64,000 nt of DNA from Sphingosinicella xenopeptidilytica (GCF_042676985.1 NZ_JBHTIK010000005.1:744001-808000), one strand, 5' to 3'; shown: positions 43,622 to 51,772, counted from the stretch's first letter. Notes: generated from the letters alone by a model not told the origin. Numbers and translations are program-made.

Positions 43622-45031
43622 ATGAAAACCTGCCGTCACCTTCTGAAAGCCGCACTTCTGGCCGCGGCGCTGATCGGGTTCCAGGCGCCGGTGCAGGCGA
43701 TGCAGGCCGAGGGGAGTGCCGTCGCCGCTCAGCCGACCGTTCTCATCCACGCGGGCAAGCTGCTCGCCACGCCGGGCAAGGCGCCGCTCGAGCGGCAGAC
43801 GGTCGTCGTGCGCGGCAACCGCATTGTGGAGGTGCGGCCCGGTTTCGCCGATGCTGCGTCGTTTGGCGGCGATGTGCGGATCGTGGATCTTTCCGACAAG
43901 TTCGTGATGCCCGGCATGATGGACGTGCACATGCACCTCAGCGGGCTTCAGGACATGAACCTCACGATGCAGTCCGTCACCGTGGCCGATACGGAGGTCG
44001 TGCTCCATTCCGCGCGGCAGATGCGGCGGATGTTAGAGCGGGGTTTCACGACGGTTCGCGACGTTGGCAACAACCGCAACGGCTTCTCGCTCCGGAATGC
44101 GATTCAGAAAGGCCAGATCCCGGGGCCTCGCCTCTATCTTTCGGGCGAGCTGATCGCGCGTACCTCCGGGCATGGCGCCGATCCAGTGGTGCTTCCGGAA
44201 GTTGCCCACGCGCTGCATCAGGGGCAGAACGGCTGCGACGGTGCGGAGAGCTGTCGCAGGCGCGTGCGCGAAGAGGTCGGGCACGGTGCCGACCTTCTGA
44301 AGATTGTCACGTCTGGCGGCGCCCGGGACGACACCGGCGAGGCGAATTCGCCTGTGCAGTTCACCGCCGGGGAACTGGATGCGATCTTCGAGGCTGCGCG
44401 CCAGGTGAAGCGCCCGGTCGCGGCGCACGCGCACAGTGTCGCCGGGATCAACGAAGCGTTGAAGCGGGGTGCGCGCACCATCGAGCACGGCGCCTATTAT
44501 GACAAGGAATCGATCCGCCTCTTCAAACAGAGTGGCGCCATTCTCGTGCCGACAGCGTCTGTTGCCGACTACGGTATGCGTATGATGCAGAGCTTCCGCA
44601 ATCGCATGACCGATGAGGATTGGAAGCGCGCCACCGAAACGTCCGAATGGATGCGCGGCACGCCCGGCCGCGCGTGGCGCGATGGCATCAAGCTGGCGAC
44701 GGGTACGGACATGGGCGTCAGCGAGCGCGAAACGAGTCTGCTTGAACTGAAGCTGTTTGTCGCAAGCGGTGTTCCGGCCGGTGAGACGATCAAGGCGGCA
44801 ACGATGAACGGCGCGGAGGCGATCGGCGTCGAAGACCGTCTGGGGCAGATCAAGGCAGACTATCTTGCCGATATTGTTGCGGTTTCCGGCGATCCCACCG
44901 TCAACATCGATGCGCTGGAAAATATGCGCTTCGTGATGAAGGACGGCATCGTTTACCGGGCCGAGCCGGCCCAATCGGCCGCCCTGAAAGACCTGTTCTT
45001 TCCCGTTCGGGATGGCGCGATAGCGAACTGA
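43622..45031 (+). CDS. Exported amidohydrolase/prolidase-like metallopeptidase
   Basis: 469-residue amidohydrolase-superfamily enzyme (imidazolonepropionase-like, Xaa-Pro dipeptidase group). Metal ligands: DVHMHLSG (about 100), Lys in LLKIVTSGG (about 225), AHAHS (about 265), EHGAYYD (about 285), GTDMG (about 363). The signal peptide ends near VQAMQA, so it is periplasmic. ATG 43622 is chosen for GGAG 8 bases upstream; an ATG at 43592 overlaps the previous stop. With the M20D enzyme it may release an aromatic amino acid from a peptide-like conjugate. Confidence 0.84.
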   Translation: MKTCRHLLKAALLAAALIGFQAPVQAMQAEGSAVAAQPTVLIHAGKLLATPGKAPLERQTVVVRGNRIVEVRPGFADAASFGGDVRIVDLSDKFVMPGMMDVHMHLSGLQDMNLTMQSVTVADTEVVLHSARQMRRMLERGFTTVRDVGNNRNGFSLRNAIQKGQIPGPRLYLSGELIARTSGHGADPVVLPEVAHALHQGQNGCDGAESCRRRVREEVGHGADLLKIVTSGGARDDTGEANSPVQFTAGELDAIFEAARQVKRPVAAHAHSVAGINEALKRGARTIEHGAYYDKESIRLFKQSGAILVPTASVADYGMRMMQSFRNRMTDEDWKRATETSEWMRGTPGRAWRDGIKLATGTDMGVSERETSLLELKLFVASGVPAGETIKAATMNGAEAIGVEDRLGQIKADYLADIVAVSGDPTVNIDALENMRFVMKDGIVYRAEPAQSAALKDLFFPVRDGAIAN

Positions 45032-45067
45032 TTCCACCGGACGACAGCCATCTTGGCGCTTGATTGA

Positions 45068-45083
45068 ACTTAACATGTTAAGT
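45068..45083. promoter_or_regulatory. HpaR-type operator copy 3, perfect 16-bp palindrome
   Basis: ACTTAACATGTTAAGT is perfectly symmetrical and is the best copy of the TTAACATGTTAA element. It lies 33 bases upstream of the hpaE ATG. Confidence 0.78.
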
Positions 45084-45116
45084 ATCTAGGGCTCCTTAGA
45101 GTTTTTGGAGAGTTTC

Positions 45117-46619
45117 ATGATCAACGATCGCCGCAGCGCTGCTATCCGCCGCATTCACGCAATCGACTCGGACAGCCTCGGCCACTTCATCGGCGGAAAA
45201 GCCGTAAACGGAGCAGGGCAGGCCTTCGATGTCTGGGAACCCGCAACGGGCGCTCCGTTGGGCAAGGCTGCGGATGCGACGGAGGGCGAGCTGAATGCCG
45301 CCGTGAAAGCCGCAAAAGATGCGTTCCCGGATTGGGCCTCCGTCTCCGGTGACAAGCGGCGCGCCGTGCTTCACCGGATCGCCGATTTGATCATTGAGCG
45401 GGCAGACGAGATCGCCGCGGTGGAGTGCGTGGATTCGGGCCAGTGCTGGCGTTTCATGTCGAAGGCGGCGATCCGCGGCGCGGAAAATTTCCGCTTCTTC
45501 GCAGACCGCGCTCCTGGCGCACGCGATGGGCAGGCGCTTCCCACAAGCGGCATGATGAACGTAACGACACGTCTGCCGATCGGTCCTGTTGGTGTCATCA
45601 CGCCGTGGAACACGCCGTTCATGCTCTCCACCTGGAAGATCGCCCCTGCGCTCGCTGCGGGATGCACGGTTGTCCACAAGCCTGCCGAGTGGTCGCCCTA
45701 TTCCGCGCGCCTGCTCGTCGAGATTGCGCACGAGGCGGGCCTTCCGGCAGGTGTGTTCAATTCCGTGAACGGGCTGGGCGAGACGACCGGCAGGCGGCTC
45801 ACCGAGCACCCGGATATCAAGGCCGTCGCTTTCGTCGGTGAATCGCGCACGGGCTCGGCGATCATGAAGCAGGGCGCCGACACGCTGAAACGGGTTCACT
45901 TCGAGCTCGGGGGCAAGAATCCCGTGGTGGTGTTTGAAGATGCCGATCTCGACCGCGCGCTCGATGCGGTCGTGTTCATGATCTATTCGCTGAACGGTCA
46001 GCGCTGCACGTCGTCATCGCGGCTCCTGGTTCAGGAATCGATCCGTGAGGCGTTCGTGGCAAAGCTTGCCGAGCGTGTCGCGCGCCTCAAGGTGGGTGAT
46101 CCGCTCGATCCGGAAACGGAGGTGGGACCACTGATCCACCTGCGTCACCTCGACAAGGTTGCGAGCTACATGGAGATCGCGCGCGCCGATGGTGCGAACG
46201 TTGCCGTCGGCGGCGAACGGATGGACGGTGAAGGCTATTTCTTCAAGCCCACGTTGTTCACCGATGCGGCGCAGGCCATGCGGATCGCGCATGAAGAGAT
46301 CTTCGGGCCCGTGCTGACGGTGATTTCGTTCAACGACGAAGCCGATGCCGTCGCCAAGGCCAACGATGTTGAATACGGCCTCGCCGGTTACGTCTGGACG
46401 CGCGATCTCGGCCGGGCGCTTCGCGTGTCTCAGGCGCTGGAAGCCGGCATGGTCTGGGTGAACAGCGAGAACGTTCGCCACCTGCCGACGCCGTTCGGCG
46501 GTGTGAAGGCGAGCGGGATCGGCCGCGATGGCGGCGACTGGAGCTTCGATTTCTATATGGAGACGAAGAACATCGCGCTCGCGCACGACGATCACGCGAT
46601 CCAGAAACTGGGCGTTTGA
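45117..46619 (+). CDS. hpaE: 5-carboxymethyl-2-hydroxymuconate semialdehyde dehydrogenase
   Basis: 500-residue NAD-dependent aldehyde dehydrogenase, second step of homoprotocatechuate meta-cleavage: oxidises the ring-fission semialdehyde to 5-carboxymethyl-2-hydroxymuconate. HpaE-specific features include the catalytic Cys in NGQRCTSSSRLLV (about 300) and the C-terminal WVNSENVRHLPTPFGGVKASG with FDFYMETKNI. ATG 45117 has TTGGAG upstream. It is monocistronic, convergent with hpaR (16 bases apart), under the strongest operator copy. Confidence 0.92.
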   Translation: MINDRRSAAIRRIHAIDSDSLGHFIGGKAVNGAGQAFDVWEPATGAPLGKAADATEGELNAAVKAAKDAFPDWASVSGDKRRAVLHRIADLIIERADEIAAVECVDSGQCWRFMSKAAIRGAENFRFFADRAPGARDGQALPTSGMMNVTTRLPIGPVGVITPWNTPFMLSTWKIAPALAAGCTVVHKPAEWSPYSARLLVEIAHEAGLPAGVFNSVNGLGETTGRRLTEHPDIKAVAFVGESRTGSAIMKQGADTLKRVHFELGGKNPVVVFEDADLDRALDAVVFMIYSLNGQRCTSSSRLLVQESIREAFVAKLAERVARLKVGDPLDPETEVGPLIHLRHLDKVASYMEIARADGANVAVGGERMDGEGYFFKPTLFTDAAQAMRIAHEEIFGPVLTVISFNDEADAVAKANDVEYGLAGYVWTRDLGRALRVSQALEAGMVWVNSENVRHLPTPFGGVKASGIGRDGGDWSFDFYMETKNIALAHDDHAIQKLGV

Positions 46620-46635
46620 CGCCGTGCCTGTGGTT

Positions 46636-47091
46636 TCAGGTGGAAGACGGACCGATCGCTGCGATGAAGGCGCGAAGTTCGGTTTTCAGCGCTTCGAGCC
46701 GTTCGGAGCCGAAGCGTTCCGCGTAGCGATCGAGTTCGCGCACGGTCCGGCTCGCCGTGTGTTCGATCAGCCTGCGCCCTTCGGCGGTCAACGTAACGAT
46801 GGAGCGGCGCCGATCGCGCGCGTCCGTGTCGCGCGTGATGAGGCCGCGATCGGTCAGTTCCTTCAGGATGCGCGTGACGCTGGGGCCGAACAGCAATGCG
46901 GCGTCAGCAAGCGCGGTGGCGTCGACCGGTTCCGAGTCGTTGATAACGCGGAGGACACGCCATTGCTGCTCGGTCACGCCCGCTTCGCGAAGCATCGGGC
47001 GCAGCGGCGCCATCACAGCTTCGCGTGCGGCAAGAAGCGTCCCGGCCAGGGATTGGCGATAGGGAAGAAGTTTCCGTCGGGCGTTCGTCAT
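46636..47091 (-). CDS. hpaR: HpaR/MarR-family regulator 2 (homoprotocatechuate repressor)
   Basis: 151-residue winged-helix repressor. HpaR signature: REAVMAPLRPMLREAGVTEQ, QWRVLRVI, DAALLFGPSVTRILKEL, and the wing TDARDRRRSIVTLTAEG. It is divergent from hpaG1 with the degenerate operator at 47129 between the two genes, so autoregulation is likely. In known systems HpaR represses the hpa meta operon and is relieved by 4-hydroxyphenylacetate or homoprotocatechuate. A paralogue lies at 33648-34133. Confidence 0.87.
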   Translation of the reverse strand: MTNARRKLLPYRQSLAGTLLAAREAVMAPLRPMLREAGVTEQQWRVLRVINDSEPVDATALADAALLFGPSVTRILKELTDRGLITRDTDARDRRRSIVTLTAEGRRLIEHTASRTVRELDRYAERFGSERLEALKTELRAFIAAIGPSST

Positions 47092-47128
47092 GACGTTTCG
47101 AGTGCCAGCGCTTGTGGCAGTTTACAAG

Positions 47129-47140
47129 TTAGCGTGTTAA
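47129..47140. promoter_or_regulatory. HpaR-type operator copy 4 (degenerate)
   Basis: TTAGCGTGTTAA matches TTAACATGTTAA at 10 of 12 positions. It lies between the divergent hpaR (47091) and hpaG1 (47172). It is weaker than the other copies, which may set a different sensitivity. Confidence 0.55.
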
Positions 47141-47171
47141 ATAAAATGAAATCCAGCGACGGGCGGGAAGA

Positions 47172-47804
47172 ATGTTAGCGGGTACGGTCTACGGAGTGGT
47201 CCTTAACGATCGGGACGAACGCGCGAGGCTCGCTGAAGTCTTTGCGGCCCCTCCCTACAAGGCGCCGCCGGAAGCGCCTGTTGTCTACATCAAGCCGCGC
47301 AATTGTTTCGCGCGCTCGGGTGCTGAGGTTTTCATCGGCGATGAAGACGTTGAGGTTGCGGCAACGCTAGGTTTGCTGATCGGGCGTGATGCGGCTCGAA
47401 CTGCGGCAGCGGATGCGCTGGCGCATGTGGCAGGCGTCTGCCTTGCTCTTGATGTCACGGTGCCGCACGAGAGCTACTATCGGCCGGTTGTACCGCTGCG
47501 TTGCCGCGACGGCTTTTTGCCGCTTGGGGATTTCGCCGCGTTCGCGCCGTCCATCCTCACCACGGAAATTGTGACCTCAGTAGATGGAAACAGCGTGCAT
47601 CGCTGGGCGCCCACGCGTCTCGTGCGCGATGCCGCTACGCTGATCGCCGATCTCTCCGCGTTCATGACCCTGGCGGCAGGCGATGTGCTGCTCATCGGTC
47701 TTCCATATGATGCGCCATGCGTACGGGCGGGCCAGAGCGTAACGGTGACATCGGGATCGCTTCCCACATTGAAGGCGCAGTTCAACGCAGGAGACGCCTG
47801 GTGA
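47172..47804 (+). CDS. hpaG1: HpaG N-terminal half: OPET decarboxylase/HHDD isomerase subunit
   Basis: 210-residue FAH-fold protein corresponding to the first half of E. coli HpaG, which with its partner converts 5-oxo-pent-3-ene-1,2,5-tricarboxylate to 2-oxo-hept-3-ene-1,7-dioate by decarboxylation and isomerisation. It has KPRNCFARSGAEVF, VEVAATLGLLIGRDA, SYYRPVVPLRCRDGF and ATLIADLSAFMTLAAGDVLLIG typical of the N-domain. The stop overlaps the GTG of hpaG2 (GTGA). Confidence 0.88.
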   Translation: MLAGTVYGVVLNDRDERARLAEVFAAPPYKAPPEAPVVYIKPRNCFARSGAEVFIGDEDVEVAATLGLLIGRDAARTAAADALAHVAGVCLALDVTVPHESYYRPVVPLRCRDGFLPLGDFAAFAPSILTTEIVTSVDGNSVHRWAPTRLVRDAATLIADLSAFMTLAAGDVLLIGLPYDAPCVRAGQSVTVTSGSLPTLKAQFNAGDAW

Positions 47805-48559
47805 AGCGCGCACGGATCGCACATGAAGGCCGCGCGCTGTGGGTGGAGGTCGTGGAAGACGGCGAAGTGCTCCGCCTGCCGGATGGTGGAAGCGTGAAAG
47901 CCGCGGACGCCGTCTGGCTACCGCCGGTCACACCGGGCGCAACCATCTTCGCGCTCGGCCTTAACTATGCCGACCACAACAAGGAACTCGGTTTCCAATC
48001 CAAGGAGCCGCCGCTGGTGTTCCTGAAGGGCCCGAACACGCTTTCCGGCCACAACGGCACGACTTTGCGTCCTACCGATGCAAACCAGATGCATCCGGAA
48101 TGTGAACTCGTCGCCGTGATCGGCAAGCCTGCACGCAGCGTATCAGTCGTTCGGGCACTCGATCATGTTTCCGGCTATACGATCGCCTGCGACTACGCCG
48201 TGCGCGAGTATCTGGAGAATTATTACCGTCCGAACGCGCGCGTGAAGAATCGCGACGGCGCGACGCCGCTCGGACCATGGGTCATGGATGCCGCTGATAT
48301 CGCCGATCCGCAGGCGCTTGCGTTGAGAACGACGGTGAATGGCAAAACCGTGCAGGACGGTTCGACCGCCGACATGGTGATGAGCGTCGCCGGGCTGATT
48401 TCTTATCTGTCAGCCACGATGACCTTGATGCCGGGCGACCTCATTCTCACCGGTACGCCGCAGGGTGTTTACTACTGCGAGGCCGGCGACAGGATCGTCT
48501 GCGAGATCGAGGGCATTGGCAGGCTTTCCAATAGGCTGGTCGGGGACAAGGCAGCATGA
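47801..48559 (+). CDS. hpaG2: HpaG C-terminal half: OPET decarboxylase/HHDD isomerase
   Basis: 252-residue FAH-fold subunit with the metal ligands of the family: HPECELVAVIGKPAR (E-x-E, about 104-115) and CDYAVREYLENYYR (Asp, about 130), plus LILTGTPQGV near the C-terminus. GTG 47801 is preceded by AGGAGA and overlaps the hpaG1 stop. Together with hpaG1 it replaces the single fused HpaG of E. coli. It overlaps the LigA-like gene (ATGA). Confidence 0.9.
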   Translation: MKRARIAHEGRALWVEVVEDGEVLRLPDGGSVKAADAVWLPPVTPGATIFALGLNYADHNKELGFQSKEPPLVFLKGPNTLSGHNGTTLRPTDANQMHPECELVAVIGKPARSVSVVRALDHVSGYTIACDYAVREYLENYYRPNARVKNRDGATPLGPWVMDAADIADPQALALRTTVNGKTVQDGSTADMVMSVAGLISYLSATMTLMPGDLILTGTPQGVYYCEAGDRIVCEIEGIGRLSNRLVGDKAA

Positions 48560-48882
48560 GCCTCTACCAACTGAGCAAGCTGCTCTACGAGCTTAATCGG
48601 GACGACACGCTGAAGACTCGATTCCGTGCCGACCCGCGCGATATCGTTTCGGGCTATACGCTCAGCGAGGAGGAGCGGGAGGCAATCCTCCGTCCCGATA
48701 TCGGGCTGCTTTATGTGCTCGGTGTCAACGGCCAGATCCTCATGCACTTCGCGGCGCTCTGCGGGATCGAATGGTCGGACTATCTCCAGCGGATGCGGGA
48801 CGGCGTGAAGCAGCACGGACCTGTTCGCGCGGGCATTTACGCCATGACCACATCCGTTGACGAAAAGATCGCGGGAGCTTGA
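48556..48882 (+). CDS. LigA-like small subunit of extradiol dioxygenase
   Basis: 108-residue protein of the protocatechuate 4,5-dioxygenase alpha-subunit (LigA) family. It has the helical YELNRDDTLKTRFRADP, and GYTLSEEEREAIL stretches, then LYVLGVNGQILMHFAALCGI that caps the active site. It overlaps hpaG2 by 4 bases and is followed by the LigB-like gene one base later, so the pair is coexpressed. It is not present in E. coli hpa clusters, where single-chain HpaD does this step. Confidence 0.85.
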   Translation: MSLYQLSKLLYELNRDDTLKTRFRADPRDIVSGYTLSEEEREAILRPDIGLLYVLGVNGQILMHFAALCGIEWSDYLQRMRDGVKQHGPVRAGIYAMTTSVDEKIAGA

Positions 48883-48883
48883 G

Positions 48884-49702
48884 ATGAGCCTTGTTTTCAG
48901 CGGCGTTTGCAGTCATGCGCCTGGGATCACCGGTCGCGCGGCGCGTGCACCGGCGGACCAGAAGGATGCACTTTACGCCGCTTTCGACGATATGCGCGCA
49001 CGGCTCCAGACAGCAAAGCCCGATGCGATCATCGTGATCGCGGCAGAGCATTTCGCGAACTTCTTCATGAACAACATGCCCGCCTATGCGCTAGGCATGG
49101 GCGAAAGCTACGAAGGGCCGATCGAGGACCCCGAATGGCTTGCGATTCCAAAGCGCAAGGCGATGGGCGATCCATCGCTTTCGCAGCGCCTCATCCGCGA
49201 GGTGCAGCAGACGGTAGATGTCGCCTTCTGCGAGGAATGGCGGTTTGATCACGGCATCATGGTGCCCCTGCATTTCCTCGATCCGCACAACGAACTGATC
49301 GTCATCCCGGCGAATATCAATTGTCAGGGGCCGCCGCTGACACCGCTGCATCGCGCGTGGGCCTTCGGTGAGGCACTACGCCGCGCGGCAGACGCAGTAC
49401 CGGAACGCATAGCCCTTGTCGGCACGGGCGGCATCTCGCACTGGCCGGCAACGCCGGACAGCGGCCGCATCAACGAAGCATGGGATCGGGATTTCCTCGA
49501 TCGCTGGTCGCGCAGCGACAAGGATGCGATGCTGGCCTATACGGACACCGAGACCTATGCCGAAGGTGGTCAGGGCGGTTTCGAAATCCGCACCTTCATT
49601 GCCGCTGCTGCGGCGGCGGGCGGCAAGGGAGCGGTGCATCATTATCAGCCGATTCCGATCTTCGCCGTGGGCTGCACGATCGGTACACTGGAGATCGTCT
49701 GA
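48884..49702 (+). CDS. LigB-type extradiol ring-cleavage dioxygenase (probable homoprotocatechuate 2,3-dioxygenase)
   Basis: 272-residue class III extradiol dioxygenase beta subunit. Iron and catalytic residues: His in GVCSHAPGITGR (about residue 10), His in AAEHFANFF (about 56), EEWRFDHGIMVPLHFL (about 118-133), and GTGGISHWPATPDSG (about 183-197). ATG 48884 sits one base after the LigA-like stop. By position it should cleave homoprotocatechuate to 5-carboxymethyl-2-hydroxymuconate semialdehyde, since all later enzymes are present and no HpaD is seen. Protocatechuate or gallate activity cannot be excluded from sequence alone. Confidence 0.87.
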   Translation: MSLVFSGVCSHAPGITGRAARAPADQKDALYAAFDDMRARLQTAKPDAIIVIAAEHFANFFMNNMPAYALGMGESYEGPIEDPEWLAIPKRKAMGDPSLSQRLIREVQQTVDVAFCEEWRFDHGIMVPLHFLDPHNELIVIPANINCQGPPLTPLHRAWAFGEALRRAADAVPERIALVGTGGISHWPATPDSGRINEAWDRDFLDRWSRSDKDAMLAYTDTETYAEGGQGGFEIRTFIAAAAAAGGKGAVHHYQPIPIFAVGCTIGTLEIV

Positions 49703-50094
49703 TGGCGCATGCGATCGTGGAATGGACCGCAAACCTTGCGGATGAAGCCGATATCAAGGGACTTCTTGAACTGATCGCAGCCAACATGCGCGATTCCGGC
49801 GGCGTGTTCCCATGGGGCGGTATTCGTGTACGCGGTATCCGCATTGATGACTATGTGATCGCAGACGGTGCAGTCGACGATGCCTTCGTGAACATCACCG
49901 TGAAGATGGGGGCAGGGCGCAGCGTAGAGTTCAAGCGCGAATTCTTCGGGAAACTGTTCGAGGCGGTAAAGACGCACTTCGCCACGCTTTACGAGCGCCG
50001 CTACCTGGCCCTGTCTCTGTATGTGGAAGAAGCCGACGAGGCGGGCAGCTTCAAGCACAATAATATTCACAAGCGATTTAGAAAGGCGGACTGA
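49702..50094 (+). CDS. hpaF: 5-carboxymethyl-2-hydroxymuconate isomerase
   Basis: 130-residue tautomerase-superfamily enzyme (CHMI/HpaF) shifting the double bond of 5-carboxymethyl-2-hydroxymuconate. The family shape is clear: IVEWTANL, VFPWGGIRVRG, FVNITVKMGAGRSVEFKR, LSLYVEEADE and FKHNNIHKRFRK. E. coli HpaF begins Met-Pro, and that Pro is the catalytic base after Met removal; here the second residue is Ala (MAHAIVE). So either catalysis differs or this residue is tolerated. ATG overlaps the LigB stop by one base. Confidence 0.88.
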   Translation: MAHAIVEWTANLADEADIKGLLELIAANMRDSGGVFPWGGIRVRGIRIDDYVIADGAVDDAFVNITVKMGAGRSVEFKREFFGKLFEAVKTHFATLYERRYLALSLYVEEADEAGSFKHNNIHKRFRKAD

Positions 50095-50900
50095 TGCCGC
50101 TCGATCCATCCATCATTGAAGCTTGCGCGGTACAGCTTGATGAAGCCGAGCGCACGCGGACGCAGATCGGCCAGTTCTCGCTGGCTTATCCCGACATGAC
50201 CATCGATGACGGCTACATGATCCAGCGCGCATGGGTTCGCCGGAAGATCGCTGCGGGGCGCACGCTCATTGGCCACAAGATTGGCCTCACCAGCCGCGCC
50301 ATGCAGCGCTCCTCGAATGTGAACGAGCCTGATTTCGGCGCGCTTCTCGATGACATGCTGTTTGAAGACGGAAACGATATCCCCTTCTCCCGTTTCATAG
50401 AGCCGCGTGTGGAGGTGGAGCTTGCCTTCGTACTCAAAAGTCGCATCGAGGGACCGAACTGCACGATCTTCGATGTTCTGAACGCGACCGACTACGTGGT
50501 GCCGGCCATAGAGATCATCGATGCACGCATAGAGCGTCTGGACCGAAACACGGGCGTCACGCGCAAAGTGTTCGACACGATTTCCGACAATGCCGCGAAC
50601 GCGGGCCTTGTTCTTGGAGGTAGGCCAGTAAAGACGGACGCAGTGGACCTGCGCTGGGTTTCTGCGCTGATTCATCGCAATGGCGTGATCGAGGACTCGG
50701 GTGTTGCTGCCGCCGTTCTCGGGCATCCGGCAAAGGGCCCGGCATGGCTCGCAAACAAGCTCGCGCTGCACAGTGAAAAGCTGATGCCGGGCGAGATTGT
50801 TCTTGGTGGCAGTTTCACCGCGCCTGTGTTCGCAAACGCTGGCGATAGTTTCCATGTCGATTTTGGACCGATGGGTTCGATCTCCGTGAGGTTCGCATGA
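50094..50900 (+). CDS. hpaH: 2-oxo-hept-3-ene-1,7-dioate hydratase
   Basis: 268-residue metal-dependent hydratase adding water to 2-oxo-hept-3-ene-1,7-dioate to give 4-hydroxy-2-oxoheptane-1,7-dioate. Recognised by GHKIGLTSRAMQ (about 62), PRVEVELAFVL (metal Glu pair, about 105), VPAIEIIDARI, and GEIVLGGSFTAPV near the C-terminus. Overlaps hpaF by one base and hpaI by 4 bases. Confidence 0.9.
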   Translation: MPLDPSIIEACAVQLDEAERTRTQIGQFSLAYPDMTIDDGYMIQRAWVRRKIAAGRTLIGHKIGLTSRAMQRSSNVNEPDFGALLDDMLFEDGNDIPFSRFIEPRVEVELAFVLKSRIEGPNCTIFDVLNATDYVVPAIEIIDARIERLDRNTGVTRKVFDTISDNAANAGLVLGGRPVKTDAVDLRWVSALIHRNGVIEDSGVAAAVLGHPAKGPAWLANKLALHSEKLMPGEIVLGGSFTAPVFANAGDSFHVDFGPMGSISVRFA

Positions 50901-51649
50901 ATCCCCTGAAGGTAGCACTTGGGGAAGGCCGAACGCAGATCGGTCTGTGGCAGGCGCTCGCCAATCCTTACACGGCAGAGATTTGCGCGGGGGCCGGGTA
51001 TGACTGGCTCCTGTTCGACGGGGAGCATGCCCCAAACACCCCGCAAACGCTCCTCGCGCAGCTTCAGGCCGTAGCCCCTTATCCCGTGGAGCCGATCGCG
51101 CGTCCGCCAGTTGGCGATCCCGCCATCATGAAGCAGTACCTCGATATCGGTTTCCGCTCGCTTCTGATCCCGATGGTCGAAAGCGCGGAGCAGGCGCGTA
51201 TGCTCGTTTCGGCGACACGGTTCCCGCCGCGCGGCATACGCGGCGTTGCAAGTGCGACGAGCCGTGCATCCGGCTTCGGATCCAACCCCCGTTATCTGGT
51301 GGATGCGCATGAAGATATTTGTCTCATCGTCCAGATCGAAAGCCGTGCGGGGCTCGATGCGATCGAAGAGATTGCAGAGACAGACGGCGTTGATGCCCTG
51401 TTCATTGGCCCCGGAGACCTTGCCGCGGCCCTTGGGCACCTCGGCGGCGCGGATCATCCCGACGTGCAAGCCGCCATCAGCGACGCGCTCGCGCGAATAG
51501 GAAGGACCGGCAAGGCTTCGGGAATATTCGCCTTGTCTGTCGACGACGCAAAGGCAAGGATCGCTGCGGGCGCTTCGCTGGTGTCGATCGGAACCGATAT
51601 CGGGATTCTGATGAAGGGTGCGAGAGGCTTGAGAGCCTCGATTATCTAA
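50897..51649 (+). CDS. hpaI: 4-hydroxy-2-oxo-heptane-1,7-dioate aldolase
   Basis: 250-residue class II pyruvate aldolase, splitting the C7 intermediate into pyruvate and succinate semialdehyde. Active-site residues: His in LLFDGEHAPN (about 45), Arg in IARPPVGD (about 70), Glu in VQIESRAGLDAIEEI (about 149), Asp in FIGPGDLAAAL (about 175). Last gene of the hpaG-I operon. A succinate-semialdehyde-type dehydrogenase follows 2 kb downstream. Confidence 0.92.
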   Translation: MNPLKVALGEGRTQIGLWQALANPYTAEICAGAGYDWLLFDGEHAPNTPQTLLAQLQAVAPYPVEPIARPPVGDPAIMKQYLDIGFRSLLIPMVESAEQARMLVSATRFPPRGIRGVASATSRASGFGSNPRYLVDAHEDICLIVQIESRAGLDAIEEIAETDGVDALFIGPGDLAAALGHLGGADHPDVQAAISDALARIGRTGKASGIFALSVDDAKARIAAGASLVSIGTDIGILMKGARGLRASII

Positions 51650-51772
51650 ACGCGCACGAAGTCCCTCAAGCAAACCGGCGCGCCAGATCGCTGCAGCTTT
51701 CGCTATATTGTCTTTATAAGTTTAAAAGAACATTATTGCCATCTTCGAATCAGGCCATAAGAGGAGTTCGTT

